A DNA stretch of 64,000 nt. Source: a bacterium (GTDB lineage: Bacteria > UBP4 > UBA4092 > JAOAEQ01). Each line of letters begins with the position of its first letter. Positions within the stretch are counted from its first letter, which is position 1. Where the stretch lies: assembly GCA_026416715.1 (NCBI GenBank), contig JAOAEQ010000013.1, forward strand, positions 1-64,000, read 5' to 3'. The position numbers and the translations under genes were made by a program. Positions 33,726-43,476 of the stretch are shown here, one piece after another. The notes under the pieces are model-generated. The model made no database searches. It was not told the origin of the DNA and saw only the letters and a program-made list of their open reading frames with translations.

Positions 33726-34598
33726 TCAATTTGATTGGATTTCTAACGAAATATCGAGCGCAGGCGAAGAATGGGTTAACGCACCTACGGATATCATATC
33801 AACGCCGGTTTTAGCAATCGCACGAACGGTTTTTAAGGTTACACCGCCGGAAACTTCAATTAACGCCTGTTCGCGAATCAGGTTAACCGCTTCTTTAATC
33901 TTCGGAATCGGCATATTATCCAGCATAATGATATCAACTCTTGCCTTCATCGCTTCTTGAACCTCTTTCAGATTCTTGGTCTCAACTTCAATCAAGAAGT
34001 TTTTTTTCTTAACCGATTTCCGAACTCGAGCAACCGCTTCGGTAATACTTCCGGCAATAGCGATATGATTATCTTTAATCAGAATTTGATCGTAGAGTCC
34101 AAACCGATGATTATATCCGCCTCCGACGCGAACCGCATATTTCTCGAGCGATCGCAATAACGGGGTCGTTTTCCGGGTATCTAATATTTTCACCGGATAC
34201 GGGTTAACCGCATCAACATATCTCCGGGTTAGCGTAGCAATTCCAGATAACCGCTGGATGAAATTCAAAAGAACGCGTTCTCGAGAAAGGAGTAGGTTCG
34301 CGGGCGATTCAATTTCAGCAATGACCGAGCCCGGCTTCAGTTTCGCTCCGTCGTTGACATAAAACGTATAAGTCGCTTTCTGCCCTAAAATCAACGGTAG
34401 CAACGGTAACCCGGCAATGATACCTGCTGATTTCGCAACTAATTGTGCGGTGCAAAGGGTAGTATCAGAAACAATGCTTGATGTGGTTATATCGCCGGAA
34501 CCAATATCTTCGCTAAGCGCTGCGGCAATTAATCGTTTAACTTCTTTTTGGTTAACCGATTGATTAAATTCAGAAAAATGTGGTATATTACATTCCAT
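33726..34598 (-). CDS. nadC: Nicotinate-nucleotide pyrophosphorylase (quinolinate phosphoribosyltransferase)
   Basis: NadC converts quinolinate and PRPP to nicotinate mononucleotide in NAD synthesis. Diagnostic stretches: ALSEDIGSGDITTSSIV, the KILDTRKTTPLLRSLEKYAV phosphate site, VGGGYNHRFGLYDQILIKDNH, and IMLDNMPIPKIKEAV. Starting at MECNIP (34598) gives 290 residues, the normal length; a further start would add 17. TTTACA-N17-TAAACT upstream may be a promoter that leaves almost no leader. nadA and nadB are not in the window. Divergent from pdhA. Confidence 0.95.
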   Translation of the reverse strand: MECNIPHFSEFNQSVNQKEVKRLIAAALSEDIGSGDITTSSIVSDTTLCTAQLVAKSAGIIAGLPLLPLILGQKATYTFYVNDGAKLKPGSVIAEIESPANLLLSRERVLLNFIQRLSGIATLTRRYVDAVNPYPVKILDTRKTTPLLRSLEKYAVRVGGGYNHRFGLYDQILIKDNHIAIAGSITEAVARVRKSVKKKNFLIEVETKNLKEVQEAMKARVDIIMLDNMPIPKIKEAVNLIREQALIEVSGGVTLKTVRAIAKTGVDMISVGALTHSSPALDISLEIQSN

Positions 34599-34787
34599 AA
34601 TGATATAATAGTTTACAGCGGAATTAGAACGGTGTAAAGGGAAAACCATGGGAACTGCACAAGCTTGCTTGCGCTTTTAGCCATAGAAGCTGGCTGCTAT
34701 TAAATTCGAAAGTAAGCTTTCTAAAAGCAAAGCGGTAATAAACTACCGTTCTTTTAAGAAGACGGAGGTAACAGTTATTTTCATCGA

Positions 34788-35780
34788 GTGAAAATTTCAG
34801 GAATTATGAATTCAACCACTTTGTCACCAGAGCAATTAATCCACCTATACGAGCAGATGTTGTTAATCCGCCGGTTTGAAGAGAAATGCGCTGAAATGTA
34901 TACGCTGCAGAAAATCACCGGATTCTGTCATCTCTATATCGGACAGGAAGCGATTGCCGTCGGCGCAATGAGTGCAATCCGACCGGATGATTATATTCTA
35001 ACCGCATATCGCGATCACGGTCATGCCTTAGCAAAAGGTTCCGACCCGAAACTGGTCATGGCGGAACTATTCGGGAAATATACTGGTCTCTGCAAAGGGA
35101 AAGGCGGGTCGATGCATCTGTTCGATATCGAACATAATATGCTCGGCGGATATGCGATTGTTGCTGGGCATCTGCCGATAGCAACGGGAGTAGCGTTTGC
35201 CATTAAATATCTGAAGAAAGACCAAGTTGTGCTCTGTTTCTTCGGAGAAGGCGCAGTGAACGCAGGAGTATTCCACGAATCGCTGAACCTCGCTGAACTC
35301 TGGAAACTGCCGATTGTCTATATCTGCGAAAATAACCGATACGGTATGGGAACTCCGGTTGAACGCGCATCGTCTATCTACAATATTGCCCAGAAAGCGT
35401 GTGCGTATGAAATGCGGAGAGAACATATTGACGGTATGAACGTATTAGAAGTGCGCGAGCATGTTCTGCAAGCAGTTGAACTCGCTAGAACGAAACAGTT
35501 ACCATCGTTTATCGAAATGAAAACGTTCCGGTTTATGGGACATTCGATGTCCGACCCAGCGCATGGCCATTACCGAACGAAAGAAGAACTTGAAGAACAA
35601 AAGAAACTCGACCCGATTGTTTCATTCCAGAACCGGTTAGTTGAACAGAACATTCTGAATCAAGCGAAAATAGAACAAATCGAACAGCAGGTAGCCCAGC
35701 AAGTTGAAGAAGCAGTCGAATTTGCGGAACACAGTCCGTTTCCACCGATAGAATCGGTAGCAACAGATGTCTACATCTGA
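34788..35780 (+). CDS. pdhA: Pyruvate dehydrogenase E1 component, alpha subunit
   Basis: Thiamine-diphosphate E1-alpha (330 aa) of pyruvate or branched-chain oxoacid dehydrogenase. It shows MLLIRRFEEKCAEMYT, GFCHLYIGQEAIAVGA, CKGKGGSMHLFDIEHN, the TPP motif FFGEGAVNAGVFHESLNLAEL...ENN, and MKTFRFMGHSMSDPAHGHYR. GGAGG lies 19 bases before the GTG at 34788, too far, so the exact start (GTG 34788 or ATG 34806) is unclear. It is followed by E1-beta and E2. An E3 gene is not seen in the window. Confidence 0.95.
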   Translation: MKISGIMNSTTLSPEQLIHLYEQMLLIRRFEEKCAEMYTLQKITGFCHLYIGQEAIAVGAMSAIRPDDYILTAYRDHGHALAKGSDPKLVMAELFGKYTGLCKGKGGSMHLFDIEHNMLGGYAIVAGHLPIATGVAFAIKYLKKDQVVLCFFGEGAVNAGVFHESLNLAELWKLPIVYICENNRYGMGTPVERASSIYNIAQKACAYEMRREHIDGMNVLEVREHVLQAVELARTKQLPSFIEMKTFRFMGHSMSDPAHGHYRTKEELEEQKKLDPIVSFQNRLVEQNILNQAKIEQIEQQVAQQVEEAVEFAEHSPFPPIESVATDVYI

Positions 35781-35833
35781 TAAGGTAAAAACGAAGTAAT
35801 GTTTAACAATTCTATCGTTCTTTAGGTAACGTT

Positions 35834-36808
35834 ATGCCAGAAATTACTTACCGAGAAGCATTAAATCAAGCGATGCGAGAAGAAATGCGGCGTGACCCAA
35901 TGGTATTTCTTATGGGAGAAGAAGTCGGATTCTATCAAGGGGCGTATAAGGTTTCTAAAGGATTACTTGAAGAATTTGGTCCTAACCGTGTCATTGATAC
36001 GCCGATAACCGAACCAGCGTTTGCAGGGGTTGGTATCGGTGCTGCGTTAATCGGATTACGCCCAATCATTGAAATGATGACGTTCAATTTTGCGATTCTC
36101 GCTCTTGACCAGATTATCAACCATGCAGCGAAAATTACGTATATGTCAGGCGGACAACTGAAAGTCCCGATAGTTTTCCGCGGTCCGGGCGGCGCAGCGC
36201 ATCAATTAGCAGCACAACATTCGCAAAGTATCGAATCGTTTTTCTGTCATACCCCGGGACTGAAAGTTGTTATGCCAGCAACGCCAAAAGATGCTAAAGG
36301 ATTGCTCAAATCGGCTATTCGCGATGATAATCCGGTCATTTGCATTGAAGCGGAATTGCTCTATGGAACTAAAGGCGAAGTCCCGGATGGAGAATATCTG
36401 ATTCCGCTCGGTCAAGCGGAAATTAAACGTGAAGGGAAAGATATAACCTTAATCGCTTGGTCGAAAATGGTTTTGTTAGCATTGCGCGCTGCGGAACAGC
36501 TTGAATCGGAAGGAATATCCGTTGAGGTTATCGACCCGAGAACATTACGACCGCTGGATAGCGAAACGCTCGTTACCTCAGTGAAAAAAACTAGCCGAGT
36601 AGTCATTGTTGAAGAAGGTTGGCCATTTGCGGGAGTCGGCGCAGAAATCGCATATCAGATATCACAACAAGCGTTCGGATATCTTGATGCACCGATTGAA
36701 CGGGTTACCAGCCTCGATGTCCCGATGCCATATGCGAAAAACCTTGAACAAGCGGTGTTACCTAACGTCGATAAAATAATAAATAGCATTAAAACGGTTT
36801 TAAGATAA
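35834..36808 (+). CDS. pdhB: Pyruvate dehydrogenase E1 component, beta subunit
   Basis: E1-beta (324 aa). It shows ITYREALNQAMREEMRRDP, MGEEVGFYQGAYKVSKGLLE, IDTPITEPAFAGVGIGAALIGLRPIIEMM, the PIVFRGPGGAAHQLAAQHSQ stretch and RVVIVEEGWPFAGVGAEIA. The C-terminus (RVTSLDVPMPYAKNLEQAVLP) matches the family. It lies 53 bases after pdhA in one operon, with pdhC 121 bases further on. Confidence 0.96.
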   Translation: MPEITYREALNQAMREEMRRDPMVFLMGEEVGFYQGAYKVSKGLLEEFGPNRVIDTPITEPAFAGVGIGAALIGLRPIIEMMTFNFAILALDQIINHAAKITYMSGGQLKVPIVFRGPGGAAHQLAAQHSQSIESFFCHTPGLKVVMPATPKDAKGLLKSAIRDDNPVICIEAELLYGTKGEVPDGEYLIPLGQAEIKREGKDITLIAWSKMVLLALRAAEQLESEGISVEVIDPRTLRPLDSETLVTSVKKTSRVVIVEEGWPFAGVGAEIAYQISQQAFGYLDAPIERVTSLDVPMPYAKNLEQAVLPNVDKIINSIKTVLR

Positions 36809-36839
36809 AACTAAATCTAACATCCAAAATGCAAAATCC

Positions 36840-36885
36840 AAATAAATCAATCACTTAATTCTTGAACTGATTGGCTGATTTATTT
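36840..36885 (+). other. Inverted repeat between pdhB and pdhC
   Basis: AAATAAATCA (36840-36849) pairs with TGATTTATTT (36876-36885). The pdhB-pdhC gap is AT-rich and repeat-like (several CAAAATCCAAAT and TGATTGG relatives). The stem might adjust relative expression or simply be a degenerate repeat. Confidence 0.4.
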
Positions 36886-36929
36886 AATATTAGGGTTTAT
36901 CATTAGAATTTCCTTACGGAGTAAGTTCT

Positions 36930-38117
36930 ATGGCTAATAAAGTTGTGATGCCGAAATTAAGCGATACGATGGAAGAAGGGGTTATCGTCCAATGGCATAA
37001 AAAAGAAGGTGATGTGGTTAGTTCTGGCGATATTCTTGCGGAAATTGAAACGGATAAAGCAATCGTTGAACTGCAATCGTTCGCTAACGGAATCCTGCGG
37101 AAAATCCTGGTTCCGGAAGAAGGGAAAGCGCCGGTTGGTAAATTGATTGCAATTATCGGAAAAGCTGATGAAGATATTTCTGCGATTCTCCATGAAGCGG
37201 AACAACAGCCTGAATCGAAACCGATTGTATCGGAACCGGTTAGAGAACCGGCAAAGACCGAAGCGGAACAAGGTCAAGGACGCTCAGGAAAAATCATTGC
37301 GTCACCACTAGCGAAACGGCTAGCGGAAGAAGCTGGACTTGATTTAACGCTAGTTACCGGCACTGGACCGGACGGGAGAATAACGGAGAAAGATGTTAAA
37401 CAATATCTTGCGGAACATCGAGCACAACCGGCAATTGATTATACGGAACAAGAATTAAGCCCGATGTGGAAAGCACTCGCACGGAAAATGGTTGAAAGTA
37501 AATCGCCAGTTCCGCAATTTTATGTAACCGTTGAAATCGAAATGGACGAAGTGCTGAAAACCAAGCGAGCGATGGCGGAAATAACTCCGCAGGAAAAAGT
37601 TACCATTACCGATATTTTGGTTAAAGCGGTAGCGAAAACATTAGAACAGCATCCAGAAATTAATGTTAGCTATGCCAATGGAAACATTCGGACGTATAAC
37701 CATATTAATGTCGGGATTGCCGTGGCGTTAGATGATGGATTGATTGTTCCAGTTATAAAAGATGCGGATAAAAAACCGTTGCTCCAAATTGCGAAAGAAA
37801 CGAAAGAATTGATTCAAAAGGCAAAAACGAGAACTATCCACCCGACAGAATATTCTGGTAGTACATTCACCATCTCAAACCTCGGAATGTTTCCGGTATC
37901 GCATTTTATTGCAATTGTTCCGCCGCCGGAATCCGCAATTCTCGCTGTCGGAACAATCCAAGCGAAACCGGTAGTTAAAGATGGCCAAATCGTCATTCGT
38001 CAGATTATGGCAGTTACCTTATCCTGCGACCATCGAGTTATCGACGGAGCGCGAGCTGCAATTTTCTTGAAAGACCTAAAACAACGGCTCGAACAACCGA
38101 CGAAAGTGTTTTCTTAA
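36930..38117 (+). CDS. pdhC: Dihydrolipoamide acyltransferase (E2)
   Basis: E2 core of the pyruvate dehydrogenase complex, 395 aa. One lipoyl domain (residues 1-80) has the lipoyl lysine in EIETDKAIVELQSF. The peripheral E1/E3-binding domain is around 125-165 (ASPLAKRLAEEAGLDL, DGRITEKDVKQYL). The catalytic domain ends with SCDHRVIDGARAAIFLKDLK, including the His-Asp pair. One lipoyl domain is the short bacterial form. The downstream gap holds repeats and a small CTATTGC...GCAATAG stem (38129-38150). Confidence 0.96.
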   Translation: MANKVVMPKLSDTMEEGVIVQWHKKEGDVVSSGDILAEIETDKAIVELQSFANGILRKILVPEEGKAPVGKLIAIIGKADEDISAILHEAEQQPESKPIVSEPVREPAKTEAEQGQGRSGKIIASPLAKRLAEEAGLDLTLVTGTGPDGRITEKDVKQYLAEHRAQPAIDYTEQELSPMWKALARKMVESKSPVPQFYVTVEIEMDEVLKTKRAMAEITPQEKVTITDILVKAVAKTLEQHPEINVSYANGNIRTYNHINVGIAVALDDGLIVPVIKDADKKPLLQIAKETKELIQKAKTRTIHPTEYSGSTFTISNLGMFPVSHFIAIVPPPESAILAVGTIQAKPVVKDGQIVIRQIMAVTLSCDHRVIDGARAAIFLKDLKQRLEQPTKVFS

Positions 38118-38164
38118 AAAATCATTTTCTATTGCAAAAATTAGCAATAGTGTTTGGTCAATTC

Positions 38165-38275
38165 CGAAATGATGGGTGATTCTACCCCAGCTATTTATAG
38201 CTGACGGGGATACCAAATAGCTTTTGTTAACGCCGAAGGGATGATTGATACTAGCCCAGCCATTCAAGGCTGGGT
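38165..38275. repeat. CCCAGCC-stem repeat, two units in reverse orientation
   Basis: Within the 448-base gap 38118-38565, CCCAGCTATTTATAGCTG...GGGG (around 38188-38212) and CCCAGCC-N6-GGCTGGG (38255-38274) are relatives of the array at 23032-23440, including the TCATCCCTTCGG and TTAACAAAA parts when read in reverse. The gap contains no convincing gene. Confidence 0.75.
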
Positions 38276-38302
38276 CGCCTATGCTCCGCCGCAACGAAAC
38301 TT

Positions 38303-38400
38303 TACTCACCGCAGAGAACGCTGAGGTCGTGGAGAAAAAATTGATTTCGTTTATAACCAAGAAGAACCTCTGCGCTCTCTACGGTCTCAGCGGTGAAAAG
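38303..38400. repeat. CCGCAGAGAACGC family repeat, copy 2
   Basis: CTCACCGCAGAGAACGCTGA at 38307-38326 and CTCTGCGCTCTCTACG near 38370-38385, with GTCTCAGCGGTGAA beyond, form an imperfect inverted pair. Parts match the sequences at 8711-8784 and 58709-58735. A frame across this block encodes nothing recognisable. Confidence 0.6.
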
Positions 38401-38565
38401 ATTCTTTTCATTCAGCCGTCCCGAACAGAGGCTAACAACCGTCAGACTAACTTGTCTCCTAACGCTTCTTGGTGGCCTGCAAAAGCTCTGCTATTGGTTT
38501 GTCGTTCAGAAGCGCTCGATTATTCACTGTCTATCATGCAACACTTCAGTTACGTTCAAAATGAA

Positions 38566-39336
38566 CTATTGTTTGTGGAATATTGTATAAAGCCCTTTTA
38601 AGGTAAGCAGCGGGTCAACTTTTTGGATAGTTCTTGACGCTGGAGCGATTAACGACGCTAAGCCACCTGTAGCAATTACAAGCGGTAGTTGTGATAACTC
38701 TTTTTTCATTCGGTTAACCATTCCGTCAATCAGTTCGTTAAATCCATAATAAAACCCAGATTGCAGGTTCGTAATCGTCGTATTCCCAATCACGGGTAAT
38801 GCGGTAGCTGTTTTCGTGCGCAACGCTATCAACGGTAATTGCGCAGTTTCCTGATGCAGTGATTCGATAGCAGTCCGTAATCCGATTGTAATCGCTCCGC
38901 CGATTATTTCGCCTTTCTCGGAAACAACCGTAAACGTAGTTGCGGTGCCTAAATCAACAATTATTATTGGTAGTTTTTTATAATACTCAATCGCTCCGAC
39001 AGCGTTCGCAACTCGGTCAACTCCGATACTATCCGGCGGATAATATTTAATCGGGATAATGGTATTCTTTGCAGAAATCGCAATAAACGGTTTCTGATTA
39101 ACTATCTTTTGACAGAATCGCACAATCCGCTTTGTTTCTTTCGGAACCACTGACCCAATCACCGCTGATTCTATCCGGGAAACATGTATTCTTTTTCGAT
39201 TTAACCAAGATAATACCGCCCGTTCTAGATTGACTGTTCCAATCTGAAATGAACAAAAATGTTTTGGCGCACTCGTTGGTGTCGAGAATAATGCTATATC
39301 AATTTCACTATTTCCAATATCGAATACAATGGTCAT
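38566..39336 (-). CDS. coaX: Type III pantothenate kinase
   Basis: CoaX phosphorylates pantothenate in the first committed step of coenzyme A synthesis (about 256 aa from ATG 39336). Family motifs: MTIVFDIGNSEIDIALF (the phosphate-binding D-x-G-N; here NSE rather than NTN), PPDSIGVDRVANAVGAI, IIVDLGTATTFTVV, GGAITIGLRTAIESL and VIATGGLASLI. A longer frame adds 19 residues of doubtful value. No ribosome site is evident; a TAGTATCT stretch lies just before the ATG. It is commonly near birA, and birA is only 5 kb away here. Confidence 0.93.
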   Translation of the reverse strand: MTIVFDIGNSEIDIALFSTPTSAPKHFCSFQIGTVNLERAVLSWLNRKRIHVSRIESAVIGSVVPKETKRIVRFCQKIVNQKPFIAISAKNTIIPIKYYPPDSIGVDRVANAVGAIEYYKKLPIIIVDLGTATTFTVVSEKGEIIGGAITIGLRTAIESLHQETAQLPLIALRTKTATALPVIGNTTITNLQSGFYYGFNELIDGMVNRMKKELSQLPLVIATGGLASLIAPASRTIQKVDPLLTLKGLYTIFHKQ

Positions 39337-39441
39337 AGATACTAAATAGTTTAGACTGTTATGCTGAATTTTGTAAAGTAAAGCACAGACCAATGATTAG
39401 TTTTCAGGTATAGAACAAAAAAACGGATATTCAGCTTATTT

Positions 39442-39450
39442 TGGTATAAT
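39442..39450 (+). promoter_or_regulatory. Extended -10 promoter of rodA
   Basis: TGGTATAAT (39442-39450) is an extended -10 element. No good -35 is visible. It would start transcription near 39457, about 120 bases before rodA. The same nine bases occur upstream of ddl (57507-57515). Confidence 0.45.
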
Positions 39451-39576
39451 ATTAGTAACAATATCAAACGGTATCGCCGAAATGGCTCATATCACTTTCT
39501 AGCAGTTGAAGTCAATTGCTTTTATTTGGCATTCGGATTTCAGGTTTTAAAATTCTTTTCGAAGAAAAGTTAGTCT

Positions 39577-40662
39577 ATGTGGAAACAACAATTCGCTGAA
39601 CATATTGATTATCCAACGGTGATTATCGTTGCGCTCTTAGTCTGTATCGGATTAGCGATGATTTATAGCACAACGCATACCTTAAAATCGCCATATACGT
39701 ATTTTAACAAACAACTCCTATGGGTAATTTTGGCAGTGTTATGGTTAATTATAATCACCGGGATAGATTATAACTTTTTCTATCGGTATGCTTGGTATTT
39801 CTATTTGCTTAATATCCTTCTGTTATTAGCTGTTTTCATTACTGGTCACCGAGCGATGGGTGCGGTTCGTTGGTTGAACATTTTAGGGCTAAAATTTCAA
39901 CCTTCGGAATTATCGAAAATAATCATTATTTTTGCGCTCGGGAGTTACCTGTCAACAATCGGCGAAAATATTAAACAGGTCAAATTTATCATCGGCGCAT
40001 TAATCATCGTCGGAATACCGATGGGCTTGATTGTCAAACAACCTGATTTAGGAACCGCAATGGTGTTAGTCCCGATATTATTTGTCATGTTATTTTTAGC
40101 CGGCGCTAGAATTAAACATCTGGTATCAATAATCGGTATCGGAATTCTAGCATCTCCTTTCTTATATATGACCTTGAAAGAATATCAGAAAAAAAGACTG
40201 TTAGTATTTCTTGACCCGGAAAGCGACCCGCTCGGTGCAGGATATAATATCATTCAATCAAAAATTGCTATCGGTTCCGGCGGTCTTTTCGGTAAAGGGT
40301 GGCTTCAGGGAACCCAAACCCAACTAGAGTTCATCCCAGAACATCATACGGATTTTATTTTTTCTGCTTTCGCTGAAGAATTCGGGTTCTGCGGTGCAAT
40401 CGTGTTAATTATTCTGTATGGTCTATTATTGTATCGTCTCTTTTCCTGGATAAAGCTCATTGAAGATAAACAGGGTATGTTAGCCATCGCCGGATTAGCT
40501 ACCTTGCTTACAGCACATATCTTTATCAATATCGGGATGACAATAGGAATTATGCCGGTTACCGGATTACCGCTGCCGTTTATCAGTTACGGCGGTACCG
40601 CATTGCTCACGTTTGCTACCGCAGTCGGATTAGCAATGAACATCCATAAGCGCAGTGTATAA
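39577..40662 (+). CDS. rodA: RodA/FtsW-family peptidoglycan glycosyltransferase
   Basis: A SEDS glycosyltransferase (361 aa) that polymerises lipid II during elongation. There are about nine spans, with family stretches RWLNILGLKFQPSELSKIIII, QPDLGTAMVLVPI, SGGLFGKGWLQGTQTQLEFIPEHHTDFIFS and PLPFISYGGTALL. The PEHHTDFI loop is typical of RodA. No PBP2 or mreBCD gene is adjacent. Confidence 0.94.
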   Translation: MWKQQFAEHIDYPTVIIVALLVCIGLAMIYSTTHTLKSPYTYFNKQLLWVILAVLWLIIITGIDYNFFYRYAWYFYLLNILLLLAVFITGHRAMGAVRWLNILGLKFQPSELSKIIIIFALGSYLSTIGENIKQVKFIIGALIIVGIPMGLIVKQPDLGTAMVLVPILFVMLFLAGARIKHLVSIIGIGILASPFLYMTLKEYQKKRLLVFLDPESDPLGAGYNIIQSKIAIGSGGLFGKGWLQGTQTQLEFIPEHHTDFIFSAFAEEFGFCGAIVLIILYGLLLYRLFSWIKLIEDKQGMLAIAGLATLLTAHIFINIGMTIGIMPVTGLPLPFISYGGTALLTFATAVGLAMNIHKRSV

Positions 40663-40764
40663 CGTGCGAATGCTAAATAGATAATCAGCACATAACGTCA
40701 TCCTCGTCAAGACGGAAAGAATCTCCGAAGACAGGACGGAATATTTCGATTGGCTTTTAACCAT

Positions 40765-43416
40765 ATGAATTCAATTCAAACCATACTGTACAATACCATC
40801 CTTCCATTAGTAACCAAACCAGCGCGATATCTCGGAAACGAATATAATGCAATCCATAAAGATTTCAAAAAGGCGGAAGTAAAAGTCGCTTTAGCGTTTC
40901 CGGATATCTATGATATTGCGATGTCTCATTTAGGGTTGAAAATTCTCTACGGGATTATCAATCAACAGACGGAATGGCTCGCTGAACGGGTGTTCGCTCC
41001 TTGGCCAGATATGGAAACTGAACTACGAAAACATAATATTCCGTTATATTCACTTGAATCGTTAACCCCGATAAATCAGTTTGATATCATCGGGTTTTCG
41101 CTCCAGCACGAGTTAACCTATACCAACGTTCTCAATATGCTCGATTTAGCTGGAATCCCGATTTTTGCAAAAGACCGAACGCGAGAGCATCCGCTCATCA
41201 TCGCTGGCGGACCTTGCTGTTATAATCCTGAGCCGATGAGTGATTTTATTGACGCGTTTGTTATCGGAGACGGAGAAGAAGTTATCGTCGACCTTATTCA
41301 TTGTTATAGAACTAATAAAATTACAAAACAAACTCGCGAAACCTTATTAGAAACATTAGCTGATATTGAAGGAATCTATGTTCCCAAAATAAATTCAAAA
41401 TCGAAATTGATCAGACGGCGGTTGGTAGATTTAGAACATGCATATTATCCTACTCAGCAAATTGTTCCGTATATTGAAACGGTACATGACCGGGCGACGA
41501 TTGAAATCCAACGGGGCTGTACGCGCGGATGCCGTTTCTGTCAAACCGGATATACGACTCGTCCGCGACAGGAACGCTCGATTCCAACGATTCTTCGATT
41601 AGCTGAAGAAACATTGAACCATACGGGATATACTGAATTATCTTTGCTTTCATTAAGTGCTACCGATTACTCTAATATTCAAGAACTAATCCACCAACTG
41701 ATTACTAAATTAGAACCACAAAAAATTTCGTTATCATTACCTTCGCTACGCATTGATACCTTCTCGGTTGAACTCGCCCGGCAGATTCAGAAAATTCGGA
41801 AAACCGGATTCACGTTTGCTATAGAAGCGGGTTCGGAACGATTGCGTAATGTTATCAATAAACCGATTTCAGATGCAGAATGCCTGAATACAATTAAACA
41901 AGTGTTTGCTACCGGCTGGCAGCTGGTGAAACTATACTTTATCATCGGATTACCGACTGAAACAGACCAAGATATAATCCAATTAATTAATTTAGTCAAC
42001 CACATCGGGAACCTCGCTAAATCCGCACCAGGAAAACATGCTAAGGTAAACGTAGCACTTGCATCGTTTATTCCAAAACCACATACGCCATTCCAATGGC
42101 TCGCTCAACTTCCAATGGAGACGTTAGACCAGCGCATCCGTTGGATTGATAGTCAACTTAATCATTCGCGAATCGAATTGAAATGGCATGACGTTAAACA
42201 GAGTTATCTAGAAGCAGTATTCGCTCGTGGTGACCGAAACCTCGGGCGAGTTATTTATACTGCTTGGAAAAAAGGTTGTAAATTCGATAGCTGGTCGGAT
42301 CAATTTGCGTTTACCACATGGATAGATGCGTTTAACGAATGTACCCTAAATCCGGATGATTATGCGCTTCGAACTTGGAAACTAGATGAACTATTACCCT
42401 GGGAAAACATTGATACTGGAGTATCAAAAACATTTTTAAGACAGGAATATATAAAATCTTTAAATATGGATCTAACCCCTGATTGCCGAACCGAACCGTG
42501 TAATCGCTGCGGAATAACAGAATCAGGGTTAAAATTCACCTGCAGACACGCTCAATCACCGCTGAATAGAACCGAGTCTATTTTGCTGCAACCGCCAGCT
42601 ACAACCATAGCTGATAGCAAAAAGAACGTATCTGAAATCGACCGATGGAAAATTAGACTCAAATTTTCGAAAGGTGATCCGGTCAGATTTATATCACATC
42701 TCGATCTGATGAAAACATTTATCAGTGCAATGCTTCGTGCGAAATTACCGATTGCCTACTCCCAAGGATTCAATCCGCAACCGCGATTGAGTTTTGCTAA
42801 TGCGTTACCACTAGGATATACAAGCGTTGCGGAATATTTAGAATGTGAACTAACTTGCTATCTTTCGCCGGAAACATTTCTAACCCGGTTGAGTGCAGTT
42901 ATCCCAGCAGGAATAACTCTGCTTGATTGCTGGCTTGTCCCGTTTAATGCACCAGCGTTGTCATCGATTATCACTTCAGCTTCGTATCGAATAACGAATC
43001 TTCCTCGCGAGATAACTCGAATGCAACTAACTGATCGAATTAAACGAGTATTATCTCAAAAGGAAATTATTGTGCAAAAGGTTCACCCGAATAAAGTAAC
43101 TCCGATGAATATCCGGCCGTATATCGCTACACTTGATGTGTTTGACCAGACGAATCTATCCGCTGCAGATTCGATTGGTGTGCCGAATAACTCTCCGATA
43201 GGCATCAACCTAACGATTAATATCTGCAATCAAAAAACCGCTCGACCAACAGACATTATATCAATTCTACTTGATTTATCTGACGAACGGATTAAACAAC
43301 TCTATATCGAACGAACCGGATTGTTTTATACACACAACAATCAATTCATTCCACTTGACCGGGTCGGTGAAGAACTCGTATTACGTTTCCGTAAAACTAT
43401 GCAATTGATTGAATAA
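40765..43416 (+). CDS. TIGR03960-type radical SAM protein fused to DUF2344
   Basis: An 883-residue fusion. The first two thirds is a radical SAM enzyme of the TIGR03960 family, with the cluster motif C252-x3-C256-x2-C259 in QRGCTRGCRFCQTGY and a B12-binding-like region ahead of it (VALAFPDIYDIAMSHLGLKI). The last third is DUF2344 (TIGR03936): LKFSKGDPVRFISHLDLMKT, AYSQGFNPQPRLSF and LPLGYTSVAEYLE. In many bacteria it is found just before RNase E/G and ribosomal protein L21; here rng follows. I chose the ATG at 40765 over TTG 40750. The substrate is not established. Confidence 0.93.
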   Translation: MNSIQTILYNTILPLVTKPARYLGNEYNAIHKDFKKAEVKVALAFPDIYDIAMSHLGLKILYGIINQQTEWLAERVFAPWPDMETELRKHNIPLYSLESLTPINQFDIIGFSLQHELTYTNVLNMLDLAGIPIFAKDRTREHPLIIAGGPCCYNPEPMSDFIDAFVIGDGEEVIVDLIHCYRTNKITKQTRETLLETLADIEGIYVPKINSKSKLIRRRLVDLEHAYYPTQQIVPYIETVHDRATIEIQRGCTRGCRFCQTGYTTRPRQERSIPTILRLAEETLNHTGYTELSLLSLSATDYSNIQELIHQLITKLEPQKISLSLPSLRIDTFSVELARQIQKIRKTGFTFAIEAGSERLRNVINKPISDAECLNTIKQVFATGWQLVKLYFIIGLPTETDQDIIQLINLVNHIGNLAKSAPGKHAKVNVALASFIPKPHTPFQWLAQLPMETLDQRIRWIDSQLNHSRIELKWHDVKQSYLEAVFARGDRNLGRVIYTAWKKGCKFDSWSDQFAFTTWIDAFNECTLNPDDYALRTWKLDELLPWENIDTGVSKTFLRQEYIKSLNMDLTPDCRTEPCNRCGITESGLKFTCRHAQSPLNRTESILLQPPATTIADSKKNVSEIDRWKIRLKFSKGDPVRFISHLDLMKTFISAMLRAKLPIAYSQGFNPQPRLSFANALPLGYTSVAEYLECELTCYLSPETFLTRLSAVIPAGITLLDCWLVPFNAPALSSIITSASYRITNLPREITRMQLTDRIKRVLSQKEIIVQKVHPNKVTPMNIRPYIATLDVFDQTNLSAADSIGVPNNSPIGINLTINICNQKTARPTDIISILLDLSDERIKQLYIERTGLFYTHNNQFIPLDRVGEELVLRFRKTMQLIE

Positions 43417-43459
43417 CAGGTGAGTATACTCCGAGTTATCGAATAATCGCTACGAATTC

Positions 43460-43476
43460 TGTTATAATATAACATT
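43460..43476 (+). promoter_or_regulatory. Extended -10 palindrome abutting the rng start
   Basis: TGTTATA-A-TATAACA (43460-43474) is a perfect odd palindrome and contains an extended -10, TGTTATAAT (43460-43468). Transcription would start close to 43475, next to the rng ATG at 43477. No ribosome-binding site separates them, so the message may be leaderless, or the dyad may be an operator. Confidence 0.45.

Noticed and set aside
38245-38601. A 118-residue plus-strand frame
   Set aside because: It is composed of dispersed repeats (CCCAGCC and CCGCAGAGAACGC relatives) and the end of coaX on the other strand; it shows no domain or ribosome site.
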